The position numbers and the translations under genes were made by a program. Source: Clitopilus passeckerianus (Eukaryota; Basidiomycota; Agaricomycetes; Agaricales; Entolomataceae). From it: a stretch of 64,000 nucleotides of DNA. The notes beneath the pieces are model-generated. The model was not told where the DNA came from and did no database searches. It saw only the letters and a list, made by a program, of their open reading frames with translations. The DNA lies in the NCBI GenBank assembly GCA_944990035.1, contig CALYLX010000116.1:62001-126000 (forward strand), in the 5' to 3' direction. Below are positions 33,001-45,333 of this stretch, one piece after another. The number at the start of each line of letters is the position of its first letter. Within the stretch, counting starts at the first letter, position 1.

Positions 33001-34708
33001 TTCCCTCATTACGACCTCGGACCTTCCCAGTCTAGCGTTCTCGTCAATGGTCCCTACCTGCTACGAAATGTTACCGCAAGTGGATCCACGCTTCGCCTGA
33101 CTGGAGATTTGAACAGCACGACGACCATCGATGTCTTTGCACCTGCCACATACACTGCGATCACATGGAATGGGGTACCCGTCAAGGTTTCACGGAGCGA
33201 GCTGAAGAGCTTACGAGGTTCCATCGGATTCCCCGGAAATCTCAACAAAGCCCAAATTCCTTCCTTGAAGAGTGTCGAATGGAAATGCGCCGACTCCCTG
33301 CCTGAGCTGAATGCTACTTTCGATGACAGCAAATGGGTTGTTGCGAATAAGACATCCACCACTCGTCCTCAGAAACCTAGTGCCGGAAAGGTAAGCTTCA
33401 CATTTCCGTCCTCTTTGGCTGAACTCAATTGGACATACCCTAGAATATCTTATATGCTGGAGAGTAAACACTCGGTTTCTCTGTTTGGCTCGAGCGTCAA
33501 TTGATCAGCTTGCAGATACGGCTTCCATGCTGGTCAATGGGTCTGGCGCGGTCACTTTAATGGCACCGCGACTGGAGTGCAGCTCTCTATCCAGGGGTGA
33601 GTGGATTGTGTCTCACCGTCCGGTGCCTCCAATAACACTTTGCAGTGGCTTCTCCTTTGGATACTCTGCCTTCCTCAACGGTCACTTCTTAGGATCTGGC
33701 GAAGGCAGTTCTCACAGCCAGCAAGGCGTGGACATTCTCTCCCCGACTTTCAACTTTACTTCCGACCAGCTCGTTCCTGGTGATAACGTCCTCACAGTCA
33801 TTCATGATTCAACTGGGTTGAACCAGGATTGTGAGTTCCCGCGTTAAAGGCTCTTCGGACTGGTCTGAGTAACGCGACCCCATAGACAATGTTGACGACG
33901 AGTTCAAGACACCTCGTGGAATCCGAGGGTACAAGCTCTTGTCGAATGATGGCAAAGACTTTACGGTCTGGAAAGTTGCAGGAAGTACGCATGCCTTCTA
34001 TGAAGATCATCCTCGTATTGACCAAGCTCTCAAAAGATGTCGGAGGCGAAAATGCCCCTGATCATGTTCGTGGCCCCTACAACGAGGGAGGGTATTGGTT
34101 CGAGCGCGTCGGTAAGTCAGCTAGGTTCATATAAACCGGCCTTACTCAATATCACCCGCAGGTGCCCACCTTCCAGGATACGATGCATCCTCCTGGCAAA
34201 CCTGCTCGCCTTACGATGGAATCACCAAAGCCGGAGTAAGGGCCTACCGCACCACTTTCGACCTCAACCTTCCCGTTGGGTCCGACATTCCTCTCGCCTT
34301 CGACTTCGAATTGAACAAGGACGCTCCCCACCGTGTACTCATCTACGTCAACGGCTGGCAATTCGGGAGGTGAGTGCTTATCCATGTCCCCAGTTCAAAC
34401 GAGGAGGCCTAACGTCCAATAGGTTCCTCTCCTCCTTGGGCCCACAAGTCAGCTTCCCGATCCCAGAAGGCATCCTCAATCACCACGGCAAGAACGACGT
34501 TCTCATCTCCTTCTGGGCTCTCAGTAAGGCTCTTCGTGGTTCATCCGTCGGCACCTAACTGATTCATTTTACAGACTCGACTGGAGCTAAACTGACCAAG
34601 CTCGAGCTCACCAAGCGGGCTACGATTGCCTCGAGCAAAACAGCAACCGTCAACGTCGTGAAAGCACCTGGATGGGCAGAGCTTCGTGGAAACCTCGCAA
34701 TCAATTAA
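30027..34708 (+). CDS. Secreted beta-galactosidase, glycoside hydrolase family 35
   Basis: A large extracellular retaining beta-galactosidase that removes terminal galactose from oligo- and polysaccharides such as galactans or xyloglucan side chains. About twenty small introns interrupt roughly 1,000 codons. It starts with a signal peptide ([19 protein letters not shown]). GH35 catalytic domain signatures are [42 protein letters not shown] with the acid/base Glu, and [11 protein letters not shown] with the nucleophile Glu. These are followed by the MTYGGTNWGN motif. Later parts match the beta-sandwich domains of fungal enzymes ([67 protein letters not shown]). The end is [14 protein letters not shown]. 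No break was seen once introns were placed. Confidence 0.93.
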
Positions 34709-34978
34709 CGCAAACGCATATATTGATACATTTGTCCCTAAAATCCCTGTAAATGAACCGAATCAATTCCTTGGTATTACCCCATGACAGATCGTAATAA
34801 ATTAGTAATAAACAGCAGTCGGGTTGCAAAGCCAGCGAAAGGACTCAGACCATACTTGATATCGAAGGTTTTTGCTGTCGGATAGAGGTGAGGCATAAAT
34901 GCAACGCGTAGGGATATCAACCAATATGGATTAAATAGAATAGTAAGGCATCAATACTAGGTCACATCCACGAATAAA

Positions 34979-36023
34979 TTAATCAACCTTCCTAGACCAT
35001 TTCCTACTTCCACTAGCCGACGCCGTGCGTGGGGGAGGTGTGGCCACACGGTGGGTTGGTGTGTTTTGCCATGGTGCAGGATTGTATGGAGCAGGTCCAC
35101 GTGGCTTCTCGCTCTCTGATGGGTAAGGGGTATTCTGCATCTCAATCTTTTCGTCCTTCTCTTTGACGTCCACTTCAGAACGGCCCCAGTACATGTACAT
35201 TTGGGCGCCCAGGACAACGTTGAGAATGAGGGCAAGGGCGAAGCCTGCAGCAACGATGTTGTCACGAGTTTCGGTGGCGTTGGTGAAGAGTCTCGCGAGG
35301 CATCCGGCAATCTGAGAAACGACTGCAAAGGTGGAGAGTTGGCCGGTGGACCCAGCACGAGCATTTTGCCTGATCTGAGGCAATTTTGAGAAGAGTGATA
35401 GGGGAAGGGTGGAAAGCTGCAGAAGCGAGAGGGTCTCAGTAGGCATGCTATAGAGGAGAGCGGCTCCTGCAGCCATAGAGAGTGTGCCAAACATGATGTT
35501 GGTGCTCTTTGGGTACTGGGACTTTGTCGAGAGTGGTGTGTACCCGATGATCAAGAGGGTAATTATCGCATTTTGGATGGTCAGGAATAGGTTCTCTCCA
35601 TAAGTTGAGAAGGGGAAGTTGTTCCTGTACGAATATGCCAGTGTAATAGCATACGAAAGGGTCTCCAGCACGTAAGCGGAGAAGGATAGTCCGCGTGCCG
35701 ATCCTGCATTTGTTACTGTTGTCCGAATTAGCCAAAAAGAAATCAGGAGAAGAAATGGTTCTTACTGAGCAGAATCTGTGGGAGCTTCATTATTGAGCCT
35801 CCAACTACAATGCCTAGCCCAAGGCCTTTCGACAGCGAGTACTTGATACACTCAAAATCTCCAACGTTAAGGTTCTCGATGAGTGACGTGTAGCATTTCT
35901 AAAATCAGCAAGTTCACGTCAGCTGTAGCCACGAACAACGTCGTAGACGTAACATACCTCGCCAACGATAGATACGCCGAGATCGCGAACAAACCAAGGG
36001 AGGTTGCGGGTAATTGTGGTCAT
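34979..36023 (-). CDS. MPDU1-like PQ-loop membrane protein
   Basis: It resembles the mannose-P-dolichol utilisation defect 1 family, ER membrane proteins needed for use of dolichol-phosphate sugars in glycosylation. Exon 1 gives MTTITRNLPWFVRDLGVSIVGE. The next gives CYTSLIENLNVGDFECIKYSLSKGLGLGIVVGGSIMKLPQILL, containing the first PQ motif. The long last exon has several membrane segments, a second PQ motif in LFSKLPQIRQNARAGSTGQLS, and a charged Pro-rich cytosolic tail ending SRKWSRKVD. The MPDU1 call rests on the paired PQ loops and the N-terminal exon. With STT3 it forms the N-glycosylation content of the window; the two are not linked in an operon. Confidence 0.85.
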
Positions 36024-36713
36024 GGTCAACGTGTTCAATGTCGGGTGCAACGCCGCCCAGTGGTGGTCCACGGACGCTGTTTGGGCTTATTTAGGTCGAA
36101 AGCCAAAGGGGAAAACCGAGGATACTCCGATCGCAGCTCTTTCTCCGCTCAACTCGGCAAGCATCCGCCAAACCGCAATGTTGCTTTTCAAATCGAGAAT
36201 AGGTATACTCAATAGCCCAAGGTAGTCCATAAAATAAGAGACTGAGGGGATGTAGCCTGCTTTAGCTCTGCATGTCCACCAGAAGCAATGAAAAAATGGT
36301 GTATGCTATCTCGAACGTAATTTTGGCGTTTGGAAACTGACATCCATTGAAGTGCAGTACGGAGGATCCCTGGCCAGCTGTGAAAAAGACTTTCGAAAGG
36401 CTCATTACTTCTTCTGCAATGGACCGGACGATCCTTTTCTGTTGAGGTTGGTTTAACGGAGTTTATCGACTATACGCTCATTTTTGTCCCCATAGTCTAC
36501 ATGCTAAATCTTTCACGGTTGGTTTCTCTTTTGGCATGTTTCCCAACACCTTTCAACTGGAGCTAAGGGAACGCACGTAAATTGGGTCTACTATTGCTCA
36601 GATGAGAACTTTCTGGCCCCATGTGCACCATACATCCTCGATGGTCGGCACATCCAAGTTCTTTGGGCTTCAAATTCTGACCGATCAATACAGAATGTTT
36701 TGTTGTTTCTGAG
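36024..36713. other. Divergent intergenic region
   Basis: It lies between the MPDU1-like gene and the next plus-strand gene. No further gene is recognised. Confidence 0.45.
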
Positions 36714-37558
36714 ATGTTTAGACATTCTACTCGTGACACTGACGAGGAAAAGGAAGTAGAAACCCACTGCCTCTCTGTTCTGGGGAACTCAAAAAGCTCT
36801 GCACATGTGCGCGCCGAAAACAGCAAAAAGTTATCGACTCTCAACCCTCAACCGAAAACACCTTCTAAACGTCCTCGGGATACTGAGGCTCCCGTTCTAT
36901 CCAAGAACAGGCGCATACATCCGGTTAGCGCAGTTATAAACCTCGGTACAGGCTTCGTCGTGGACCGTACTGGGAAGGACAACGATTCCCTTGATAGGAC
37001 TCTGGTCGAACAAGACTTGGATCATCAAATTGCCCCTCATATTATTAAACCCGCCAAAAACACTGCCTCCACCTCTAAAGTCAAGAAAACCATCTCTTTT
37101 AATCCAGAAGTTCGCGCCCGAATCTACGAGCGTCATCCCAAGGAACCAGAACGTGGACCGCGTATTGACTTGGCTAAAGAAAGGAAGTTCCGGAAAGGGG
37201 CTCCAAAGGCCGAAGGCACATTTAGACACGTTCGGTGTGGAACACCTTTCCCCGATGGACCAGCCTCGAATCCCGGCATAAAAGAAGAGGAGGTGGACGA
37301 GAATCATCTGCCCACGTATGCTTATTTTATCGGCCCTTGGCGCATACCCTAATAGTTTCTAGAAATCCGAGCAGTACTCACGCGGAATTCTGGAAGAAAG
37401 TACGAGAGCAACACCATGGAGGACCAATAGTTCTTTCAATGGTCGACCTTCTGGAATCGAGGGACCATTCGGCCGGTGCAAGACTCCTCAAGTCAGGAGT
37501 TGAAAATGCATGCAGAAATATCTCCAAACGTTCCTTCCGCCAAATAGCGTTACCTTAG
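36714..37558 (+). CDS. Uncharacterised basic protein
   Basis: Two exons: a long first exon ending near 37312, then an intron whose AG is in TTTCTAG, leading in frame to NPSSTHAEFWKKVREQHHGG. About 266 residues. The first half is polar and rich in Lys, Arg, Ser and Pro (TPSKRPRDTEAPVLSKNRR). The middle has KKTISFNPEVRARIYERHPKEPERGPR, and the end is more structured (LSMVDLLESRDHSAGARLLKSGVENACRNISKRSFRQI). There is no signal peptide and no membrane segment. The basic runs would suit a nuclear protein, but I do not recognise the family. KTISF fits the loose RVxF pattern for protein phosphatase 1 binding, which is weak evidence. Confidence 0.6.
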
Positions 37559-37955
37559 AACAATACTCCAGCCCTGATAGGTCACGACCGTCTCCCAAGC
37601 ACTCAATACTGAAGAGGCAAGACCTCATCAACCAAGACGTCGTTAGCGAAACATGCTGAGTATCAATGATGGTCTATTAAAGAACGATGTGTATTCTATG
37701 TAGTTGTTATGGTTGAACGAAAGTCTGCAATGCGTATGCGATTGTGATGTCAAAGTGAAATGATGGTGCGGGAACTATGGCTACAAATGATGGTGGGGAT
37801 GGTTTTTGAAGCATAATGTTGAATGCGATCTTGTTGCAAGTGCCAAAAACGGTGTAGCAAAGCGAAAAGTACAATACCGAGAAGAATGTGATATGAAGAA
37901 TCATATGCAAGGTAGTGCATGTGGGTATCGAAACAAAGTCTAGCGAGAGGAATAA

Positions 37956-39558
37956 TTAGAAGGTGACCGAAACGCCAGGTATCGCCCCCGCCAGAATCCT
38001 TTGCATACGAGCCATGGCATGGAGATCGGGGGCTGATCCTGTGAGAAAGATATTCAAGTGGCGCAGTTGCCAATGTGGGTACCATCGTTCAAGCATCGCA
38101 AGATTAAATTCGTCCTACATAACCGAAAAAGTCAGCGACCCTGTTCCCGGAATTCCCGGTGGACTTGTATCTTACCGTTTCAGTGTCCCGGCTGAACCGA
38201 TGTATAGACGGATTCGGGTTTGGATTATCCCTGTTCCTGACGATGAGGTCAAGCCGCTGTAATCCTGGCAGCTCTTGCGACAAAAGGTCAAGGAGCTCCG
38301 GGGTCAGGACAACCGATCCGAGGCGAAGCGACTCGAGTTTAGCATGATGTGGTCTATTCTTGAAGCAGTCAAGAATAGCAACAATGTCCGTGTAGTTATG
38401 GAACCGCCCAGTCAGATCCAACGACTTGATGGTGGATGAGAACCGTCGCAGGCAGGTCAGGGATGCGGCGAGTGTGAACAAGGGTGAGCTGATGTTGAAT
38501 TCCCTCAAGAGAGGTAAGTCGACCTGGCCGAATGCGTCCTGGAACCACTCGTCGAACCGAGTGATGTTCGGCAGTATCGGATAACCGGCTCCGCTGTATT
38601 GGGTGGCGCGGAGTGACAAGGAACGTAGGGATGCGCTTTGCGATTGCAAGAAGTTCGCTACTGCTACCGGCGGTCCGAGTTGGCCATTGTCGATGGGGAT
38701 GCCGAGTGTGATGTGTTCGAGTCTGGGGAGGACGGGTAGACCGAGGAAGAGATGCGAGAGGTCTAGTGACTCCCAGCTGAAGATATTGAGTTTGCGGAGG
38801 GAATGCTTGAATCGGCCTATGGCAGGTGCGAGATGCTCTATCATGATAGATGGGATGTAGTCGTATGCGCTAGGTAGATCGCTATCGAGGCGGATGATTA
38901 GGTCGAGCTCTTCCAAATCGCACTCGCACGTGGCAGGAATGCTGAACAGCTGCACGACGTTCTCTAGAGAAATGTCGAGTGACAGCCTGCGGAGATGCGG
39001 GCGGAAAAGGGAGGTGAGGAATGGGACGGGTGATTCTGGAACGCCATGAAGGCCACTCCACATGATGTGGTAGTCTGTCACGTTTGGCAGGCCGTCGAAC
39101 ACATCAAGTAACGCGTTTACAACGTCTTCTGGTGACTTTAATTTGGGAACGGTGCCGCATTTGGATAAGCCTGTCCGTTGGTCGAAGAAGGATGTTGCAA
39201 GATCGGTTAGTTTCGCCCGAAGAGGTCGTCGTGTATGAAGAGGATTCCGTCGGAGATCGATGGCCTGCTTCAGAAAGCCTGGGTACACGTAAAGAACGCG
39301 CACACGTTTTGCGACGTATGGGTCCCTAACAGCGCATACAGTCAGTCATTGATGAAAAAATCGCAGAAAATGGACTCACTTGAGTCTAACGAGGTTTCTG
39401 ACCATCTTTTGGTCCAAAAAGGCAAAGCTGAGTTGTTTATACTTGCAATCCATGGCAATGTCAAAAAAGACGCTGTTCACGGCCATAAGGTCCTCCAGCT
39501 GTGAAGGTTTTACGAAAGCTGCTATATGCAGCCAAATTTCCTGGGGGAGCCTGACCAT
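37956..39558 (-). CDS. F-box-like protein with leucine-rich repeat-type C-terminus
   Basis: The minus-strand gene starts MVRLPQEIWLHIAAFVKPSQ and continues LEDLMAVNSVFFDIAMD, an F-box-like helix bundle expected to bind Skp1 in an SCF ubiquitin ligase. An intron near 39375 joins to DPYVAKRVRVLYVYPGFLKQ. The remainder is a long series of irregular leucine-rich stretches (HLRRLSLDISLENVVQLF, LEELDLIIRLDSDLPS, LRKLNIFSW, LREFNISS, IKSLDLTGRF, LESLRLGS, LQRLDLI). A short last exon (37956 to about 38113) ends PGVSVTF. About 510 residues. Such F-box proteins are much expanded in mushrooms and their targets are unknown. An in-frame ATG 39 bases upstream is possible but lies outside the conserved start. 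Confidence 0.8.
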
Positions 39559-40158
39559 GGTGGTCGTCGTCGGTGAAAGAGGGTAACAGGGAGTCAAGCG
39601 CAGCTAGTTTCCCTCAAGGTCGGGACTAATAAGAGGAATGTCAAGGAACATGACAGTGCTGGGGATGGATCAGGCTGTCATGGCTTCACGGGTCAGGTTC
39701 TTGTCTTCTGCCAGACCGTCCGTGAGGACGACGTGCTTAATTTATCACATAAGCAATTTAATCCTTATAAGGAAATCCGTGTCGTTCGGCCATCGCTCGG
39801 GGAAGCTGGTGGCACCGCGTTCACAATTGAATCAAGTCATTTAGGCATCTTCCTGTCTTAAGCTTGTCAGAAGAAAACATATGCAACGTTGCTGGAGCCA
39901 TGTTGGGAAATTTTCCTAATAAATGACGTGAGGTGTATGTATGTTTTAGGTATTTTACTAGCAATGGGCTTCAATTTACCTTTGATGAATTTAGTTCAGC
40001 CAATTCATCTCAAAGGAGATCGTAGCTCGGGCTAGAAGTCCGGATTCCAACGATACAAGGCAATGTATTCCACGAGGTGGGTTCATGTGTTCTCTATGTT
40101 ATTTCCGCCAAGCCCCTGATGGAGGTAGGCCTCGAACAAACACAATGTACCATCTCCT
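39559..40158. other. Intergenic spacer
   Basis: No gene or repeat is recognised between the F-box gene and the DJ-1 gene. Confidence 0.4.
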
Positions 40159-40889
40159 TTATTCCAAACCATGAATCTCCGAGAACGGGTCCCAGCTGGC
40201 ATCGGTGTGCCTATCGTACTCAAGACCGTCGGCCAACCTCTTGGTTATCTCCTTGCCGTACACCTCCTCAATCCATGCAAAGATAAGATCGATGCCCGCA
40301 CTGACGCCCGACCCAGTCCAGATATTTCCGTCCGTAACCCATCTCGCCTTGGCCACCCATTGCACCTCCTTTCTAACGGCAACTATCTCCTTAAACAATG
40401 CCTTGTTCGTTGTTGCCCGTTTACCATCAAGGACCCCTCCAAGCGCGGGAACAACCGCACCATTGCAAACCGTGATGAGGTACTTCAACGACGGATACAC
40501 GCGTGCCACGAATTCGACAGCGCTCTGTATCGATTTCTCTTGTATGCCCCAACCACCTGGAATGAGTAACACCTCAATGTCACTTGGGGCATTGTCAAAG
40601 GTATGGGTAGGCACGACGCTTTGACCGAAATCTGGCCAGTCTGCGGAGAGCCGCTTCTTGGTTCGGGTGGAAACCGGATCCAGCGTTTCCGCTAAGATAT
40701 AGAGGCTGATTGGTTTGTACCAAGACAGTGAATTCAGAGCATCCAAAGGTCCGAAGGCATCTAACGCTTGGAAGCCTGGGAATATAACGATGCCGAATTT
40801 CGTAGGTTCTAGAACCAGGCCTTCGTTAGATGTTTTGCGGCTGGAAATTACGCACAACGGGATCGCTTACCATTTTGCTGAGCAGCCAT
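40159..40889 (-). CDS. DJ-1/PfpI family protein
   Basis: A class I glutamine-amidotransferase-like protein of the DJ-1/PfpI superfamily. A short first exon (MAAQQN, start at 40889) splices to the main exon in frame. The core reads KFGIVIFPGFQALDAFGPLDALN with the conserved early acidic residue position. Then come VLLIPGGWG, the nucleophile elbow ITVCNGAVVPALGGVLDGKRATTNK with the catalytic Cys, and WVTDGNIWTGSGVSAGIDLIFAWIEEVYG. This last pattern is typical of the isonitrile-hydratase-like / AraC-cofactor branch rather than human DJ-1. About 225 residues, normal for the family. Probable cytosolic enzyme; substrate unknown. Confidence 0.88.
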
Positions 40890-42377
40890 CTTGACAGAAA
40901 GGCTGTGTGAATACCAAGCGAGCGAGGTACTCTGACATCGATAGAAGCCGCAACGACTACTTAAATATCAGATTTTGCGTCTCGTGCGCAGTGTGCTTAC
41001 AGATAGTCCATTGACCACGGGTTCGAAGAGAGTTGCTACCGGAGCTTCCGAGCCTACATTTTATTCATTTGGGGCAAAGAATGGCCTGACTTCGCCGCAA
41101 CAAGAGTTGAATCGTAAGCATTATTATCCGGGCCATGAGACGGCAGACTTGACGACATCGTTCAGTGCAGCATAATTCTTACCGTGTCCTTAGAGCCGCA
41201 GACGTTGACGCCATCTCTTTGGCGTAGCAGCGCCAGCGGACCAGGAGTCACTTACAAATCGCATCTTTACAGAGAGACCAAGTATCCGGGTACAGGATAA
41301 CTCAGAAAGCTCTTGAGCAGATAGTGTGAACATTTCCTATGACAGGAAATTTAAAGCGAAGATGACATCGATAAGATCAACTACTGTATCACAATCTTAT
41401 CCTATTTTATCTGTCCTTACGTCAGCACTTAAGTTACCTTCCAAGTTCCGACGTTCTCTTCCGAACCTTCCATTCAGCCTCCGAGGACGTCCAGGAAACA
41501 GAATTTCCGGCAAATATTCCGCGAAATAGTTCGCCGATCATTTCGTTGTTTGGCAGCAGCCTCACGGACAAGCATCCACATCAGGCAGTTTTCATCAGAT
41601 AGCCACGGCGGAATGGTTGGCCCCGGGACTCATAGCTGGCACTGTAGACGCAATAATTCTCGATTAACAATATCTTCATGAGGCCCTTCCAGTGCAATTT
41701 GAGTAAAGGAACTCAAGTTACTCAATTTTTAATTTTTGAAAGCTTAAGAGGTTAAAATCGACTTTTCTGCGAGAAAAGCATCAACGAAAAGCCATTTCAG
41801 TCGCTTTGAAAACCACGCGGCGCTGAAATCTATCGTATTGAAGACAGGACCCACATCCGTCACCATCAATGATGATATATTCGCCGACAAGGACTCCCAG
41901 CGTATTCTCGCAGACGGTCTTACCTTTGTTATCAATTCGTAGTTTCTGGTTGTATTCATGTAAGTACTTTGGTCTTCGTTGTCAGATTACAAATTCAAAT
42001 TGTTGGACCTTTCATTTTACACACATTGATACGAATACCAGATCACCTTGGGTCTCGGAAGTCTGTTGGATCCCGGAACTAAGAAATATTTACCAGAAAT
42101 TTTGGAAATTAGAGGAAATAGTCAACAAAATCAGTCCCGGCCCGGAGATCGGAATCATCGCATGACCATTGTCGGCCAATCACCAGCGCACCAGCGATAG
42201 GCCTTCCAACCGTACCATGAACATGCCTATGATTGACACTCAAGGTACCTTGCAGCCCAACTACGTGATATTCTGTATCCTGACGGCTTAACGATAGCGA
42301 AGGATGGTTTCAATTCACTCGACCTTGCTGCGAACTCAAATATCCAAGTTCCTGCTGATGCCACCCAACGAGTGTAC
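40890..42377. other. 1.5-kb region without a supported gene
   Basis: Several short open frames occur, but none shows a conserved motif or a plausible splice pattern. No inverted or direct repeat was noticed. Confidence 0.4.
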
Positions 42378-43787
42378 ATGAACTATCCAGAACCGACACC
42401 ATCTCCGCTTCCCATTGACCCATCGCTCTGTTCCATACACCAGCTACCGGGAGAGATACTATGTGATATCTTCTCCACGTGTGTTCTTGACGACTGGGGC
42501 GAAGAGGGATCATTCGTGGTGGGCAGCAGTCACACCAACACAGGTGCCCATCGTGTACCATGGTCTTTATCTCATGTCTGTGGCGATTGGAGACACCTTG
42601 CGCTCGAGCTACCAAGGATATGGTCGTACATAGTTGTACGCCCAGATCTCGCAGCACATAGGAAGGCCAGTATCGAAAATATCCACCTGTGTGTCGAAAC
42701 CATGTTGCAACGCTCCAGAGATTGGCCACTTCATTTGTCGTTCATGGCGCAGACCGATGGCATGGACCATGTCCTTATGTTCAACCACTGGTTATCCGTA
42801 CTGAACTCAATCATGGAGCATTCGCATAAATGGAGGGTCGTCCGGTTCACCCTATCTGCGATATTCGTCAAACACCTCGACTTCGTAAAGGACCGGATAG
42901 ACCAACTGGAAGAATGCTATATCCGCGTCCGGGAAGCCATAGACGACGTTCACGAACGTTTTGACATGCTGAACGGGAGTCAGTCACTGAAGAAACTGGA
43001 TGTATGGAACCTGCCTCTCATGCCCACATCGACCCCCTGGCCAAAGTTAACCAATTATAAAGGCGCATTTTTTCCGTTCACCCAACTCAAACTCATTCAG
43101 ATGATGCCCATGTTATCTCATCTCAAGATTTCTCGCGTCAATGCAGTATCCACGGTACCGGTTACCTGTGACAGGTTGATAGACCTCTGGATACCTGACC
43201 ACAGTGCGGTTTTCCTCGATTGTCTAGTGCTCCCGGCCCTCCAATCATTACAGGTAGATCGAGTAAGGCGGTTAAACCCCATAACATCCGTCCTGAAACG
43301 TTCAGGGTGCCAGCTCAAATTACTCAATATTACGGTCCTCGACCCGGTCGCCATCGATGCCATCCAATCGATGCTACAAGCGCTTCCATCACTCACAACT
43401 TTATCTATCCAAGACAACACGTGGACTCCAAGTGGAATAAACTCCTACCTTTTTGCTGTTCTGTCACCGTACTCTCCATCCCTCCCGTTGATACCCAAGC
43501 TCCTTGACCTCTCCATTACGTTCCATTACAAGGAAAATGGTATTGACGCGGTCAGACAAGATGCAGAGTTGATTACCTTCGTACGGTCGCGGTGGTCTCG
43601 AACCTTTTATTCGGTCGAGAGCCCGGTCGCGAGCCCGGTCGCTCGCCTTCAGAAAGTACGAGTAGAGATACCGTGGACACCTTGTTGCGACATCCCTACT
43701 TCTTTTGAATCCCTGAAATCAGAGGGTCTCGAGACATTGTGCAGGTTCCATAGCCAACCTACCTTAGATTCTCGTCCTGGTGTATAG
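42378..43787 (+). CDS. F-box domain protein
   Basis: A single-exon gene of about 469 residues. The N-terminal part has the F-box pattern SIHQLPGEILCDIFSTCVLDD. It is followed by the typical mushroom continuation with VPWSLSHVCGDWRHLALELPRIWSYIVV, in which SHVCxxWRxLAL-type sequence is strongly conserved in agaricomycete F-box proteins. The rest has leucine-rich segments (LKISRVNAV, LPALQSLQVDRVRRLNP, LKLLNITVLDP, LPSLTTLSIQDN). It is expected to be an SCF ubiquitin ligase substrate receptor with unknown target. The ATG at 42378 is used because the frame upstream offers no earlier ATG. Confidence 0.82.
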   Translation: MNYPEPTPSPLPIDPSLCSIHQLPGEILCDIFSTCVLDDWGEEGSFVVGSSHTNTGAHRVPWSLSHVCGDWRHLALELPRIWSYIVVRPDLAAHRKASIENIHLCVETMLQRSRDWPLHLSFMAQTDGMDHVLMFNHWLSVLNSIMEHSHKWRVVRFTLSAIFVKHLDFVKDRIDQLEECYIRVREAIDDVHERFDMLNGSQSLKKLDVWNLPLMPTSTPWPKLTNYKGAFFPFTQLKLIQMMPMLSHLKISRVNAVSTVPVTCDRLIDLWIPDHSAVFLDCLVLPALQSLQVDRVRRLNPITSVLKRSGCQLKLLNITVLDPVAIDAIQSMLQALPSLTTLSIQDNTWTPSGINSYLFAVLSPYSPSLPLIPKLLDLSITFHYKENGIDAVRQDAELITFVRSRWSRTFYSVESPVASPVARLQKVRVEIPWTPCCDIPTSFESLKSEGLETLCRFHSQPTLDSRPGV

Positions 43788-44016
43788 GTTACACACGCTG
43801 CTCTAATACAAATTCAACTCAAATGAAAATACAATCTTTCTCGTTTGAAAGTGGCCAGCTAACGATTTTCGGCCTTGGCCGATTTGTCCATGTTAGAATA
43901 TCTTGTCCTCGCCTGCCACATTAAGGCGTGCCATCCTCATAGCTTCCACCGAACCTCTGGCGACCTCCAGCAGCCGCCCAGTAATCTCTGAGCCAACTTT
44001 CAAAGCTGAACACTTA

Positions 44017-45047
44017 ATGGAGGCTCCTAGCGCATCATCGGCCCTTGGTTCTGGTAAAATTCTCAGGGAGGCCCCCGCTGGGTCGCCAGGCAAGCCTTCT
44101 TTCAAACTCAAGGTCGGCTCGGTCCTAGATCTTGCGTTCGTGTCACTCCGGTGCTGAGATTACGACAGATACCTGCAGCATCAGCTCCAGTCCAAAAGCC
44201 TACTCGGTACAAAGAGAAGTGAGCCCAAATGTGTTTGTATTCGGGTAATGTGCGTATTGACGTGATGCCGAAAGATTCCAATCGCTGCGGGATAAGTATA
44301 ATGAAGTTACCGCTGTAAGTCTCGTTCCATTCGAGAACCTCCGACGTGCTCAAAGTCATTATTCTCATCAGGTCAACGCAGAGCACCATAGGAGCCTCGA
44401 AATCGCAGAGGACAAGATGCGGCGTCTGCAGGCTGAAAACGAGTGAGCGAACTCCTTAGACCCCATACTCTCCGTAAACTAATCACACCGGCCAAACAGC
44501 CTTCTACTAGATGCCATCCACTCCCGCTCACCACAACTCATGGCCCTAGTCTCGCCTCACCCTCCACCCCACCTCGAACCTGCCTTCCCTCCGCCCCACC
44601 TCGTCCCCTCCCACAGCCGACGGCACAGAGAACGGGAAGAACTTCCACCCCACCCCATACCTCACCGTAGAGGAGGCCACCGCGAGGAGCCTGAAGCATT
44701 CGACTGGCCACGTACGCATCGACGGGAATCGCCTCCATCACCACAACATTCACCACCTGAACCACGTTGGATGCCTCACCCGCCAAGTGTGGACAGGACG
44801 CCGGATATACCAATGGGCATCTCTAGGGCGCATTCACCCATAGATACCATTTCGTTGCCTCCTCCGTATCCTCCTACCAATGGGAGTAGGAGTGGCAGAC
44901 GTTCAAGACGGTCTAGCATGATATCAGATGTAAGTACTCATTGAAGGATAGCGACTAAATGCATGTCTGACATGTTCGCAATAGCACCCTCAGAACGGCC
45001 ACGATCGTTTCATTGAAGAGCAAATACCCCGAGAACCTGAACACTGA
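44017..45047 (+). CDS. Coiled-coil protein resembling INO80 subunit IEC3
   Basis: Exons read in frame are about 44017-44105, 44158-44213, 44275-44311, 44371-44441, 44500-44930 and 44988-45047. The conserved centre is KPTRYKEKFQSLRDKYNEV, then HHRSLEIAEDKMRRLQAEN and LLLDAIHSRSPQL, a coiled coil. It looks like the IEC3 subunit of the fungal INO80 chromatin remodeller, where a RYKEKF-type motif, heptads and LLLDAI occur in that order. The C-terminal half is low-complexity, rich in Pro, His, Arg and Glu. The start is uncertain: the frame upstream has a stop and a non-ATG region, and ATG 44017 is the first in frame. The first intron (after FKLK) is the weakest junction. Confidence 0.55.
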
Positions 45048-45333
45048 ATGGTTCTATTTTTGTGCTTTCCCTCATTCCCGCTTTCGTTGTGTATGTATCC
45101 CGGATTGCTACGCCATGTAACCCATATATTGGTTCAATATCCATACTCAAGGTCAACGGGAAGTATACTGGCACGCATATATGCATCCCAACTAGCCTCC
45201 CAGACCAAGCTTTTGAATCGAGCTCCCTCACGGTCTCAATGATTCCGAATATCAGAGGCTCAGGTCCTCCTATCAGCATTAATGCGAAGTGGTGTCTATT
45301 GATGCATAATTAGGTATGAGTACATAGCTGTAC

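Noticed and set aside
44538..44813. Minus-strand Gly/Val-rich open frame
   Set aside because: It is the shadow of the Pro/His-rich exon on the plus strand.
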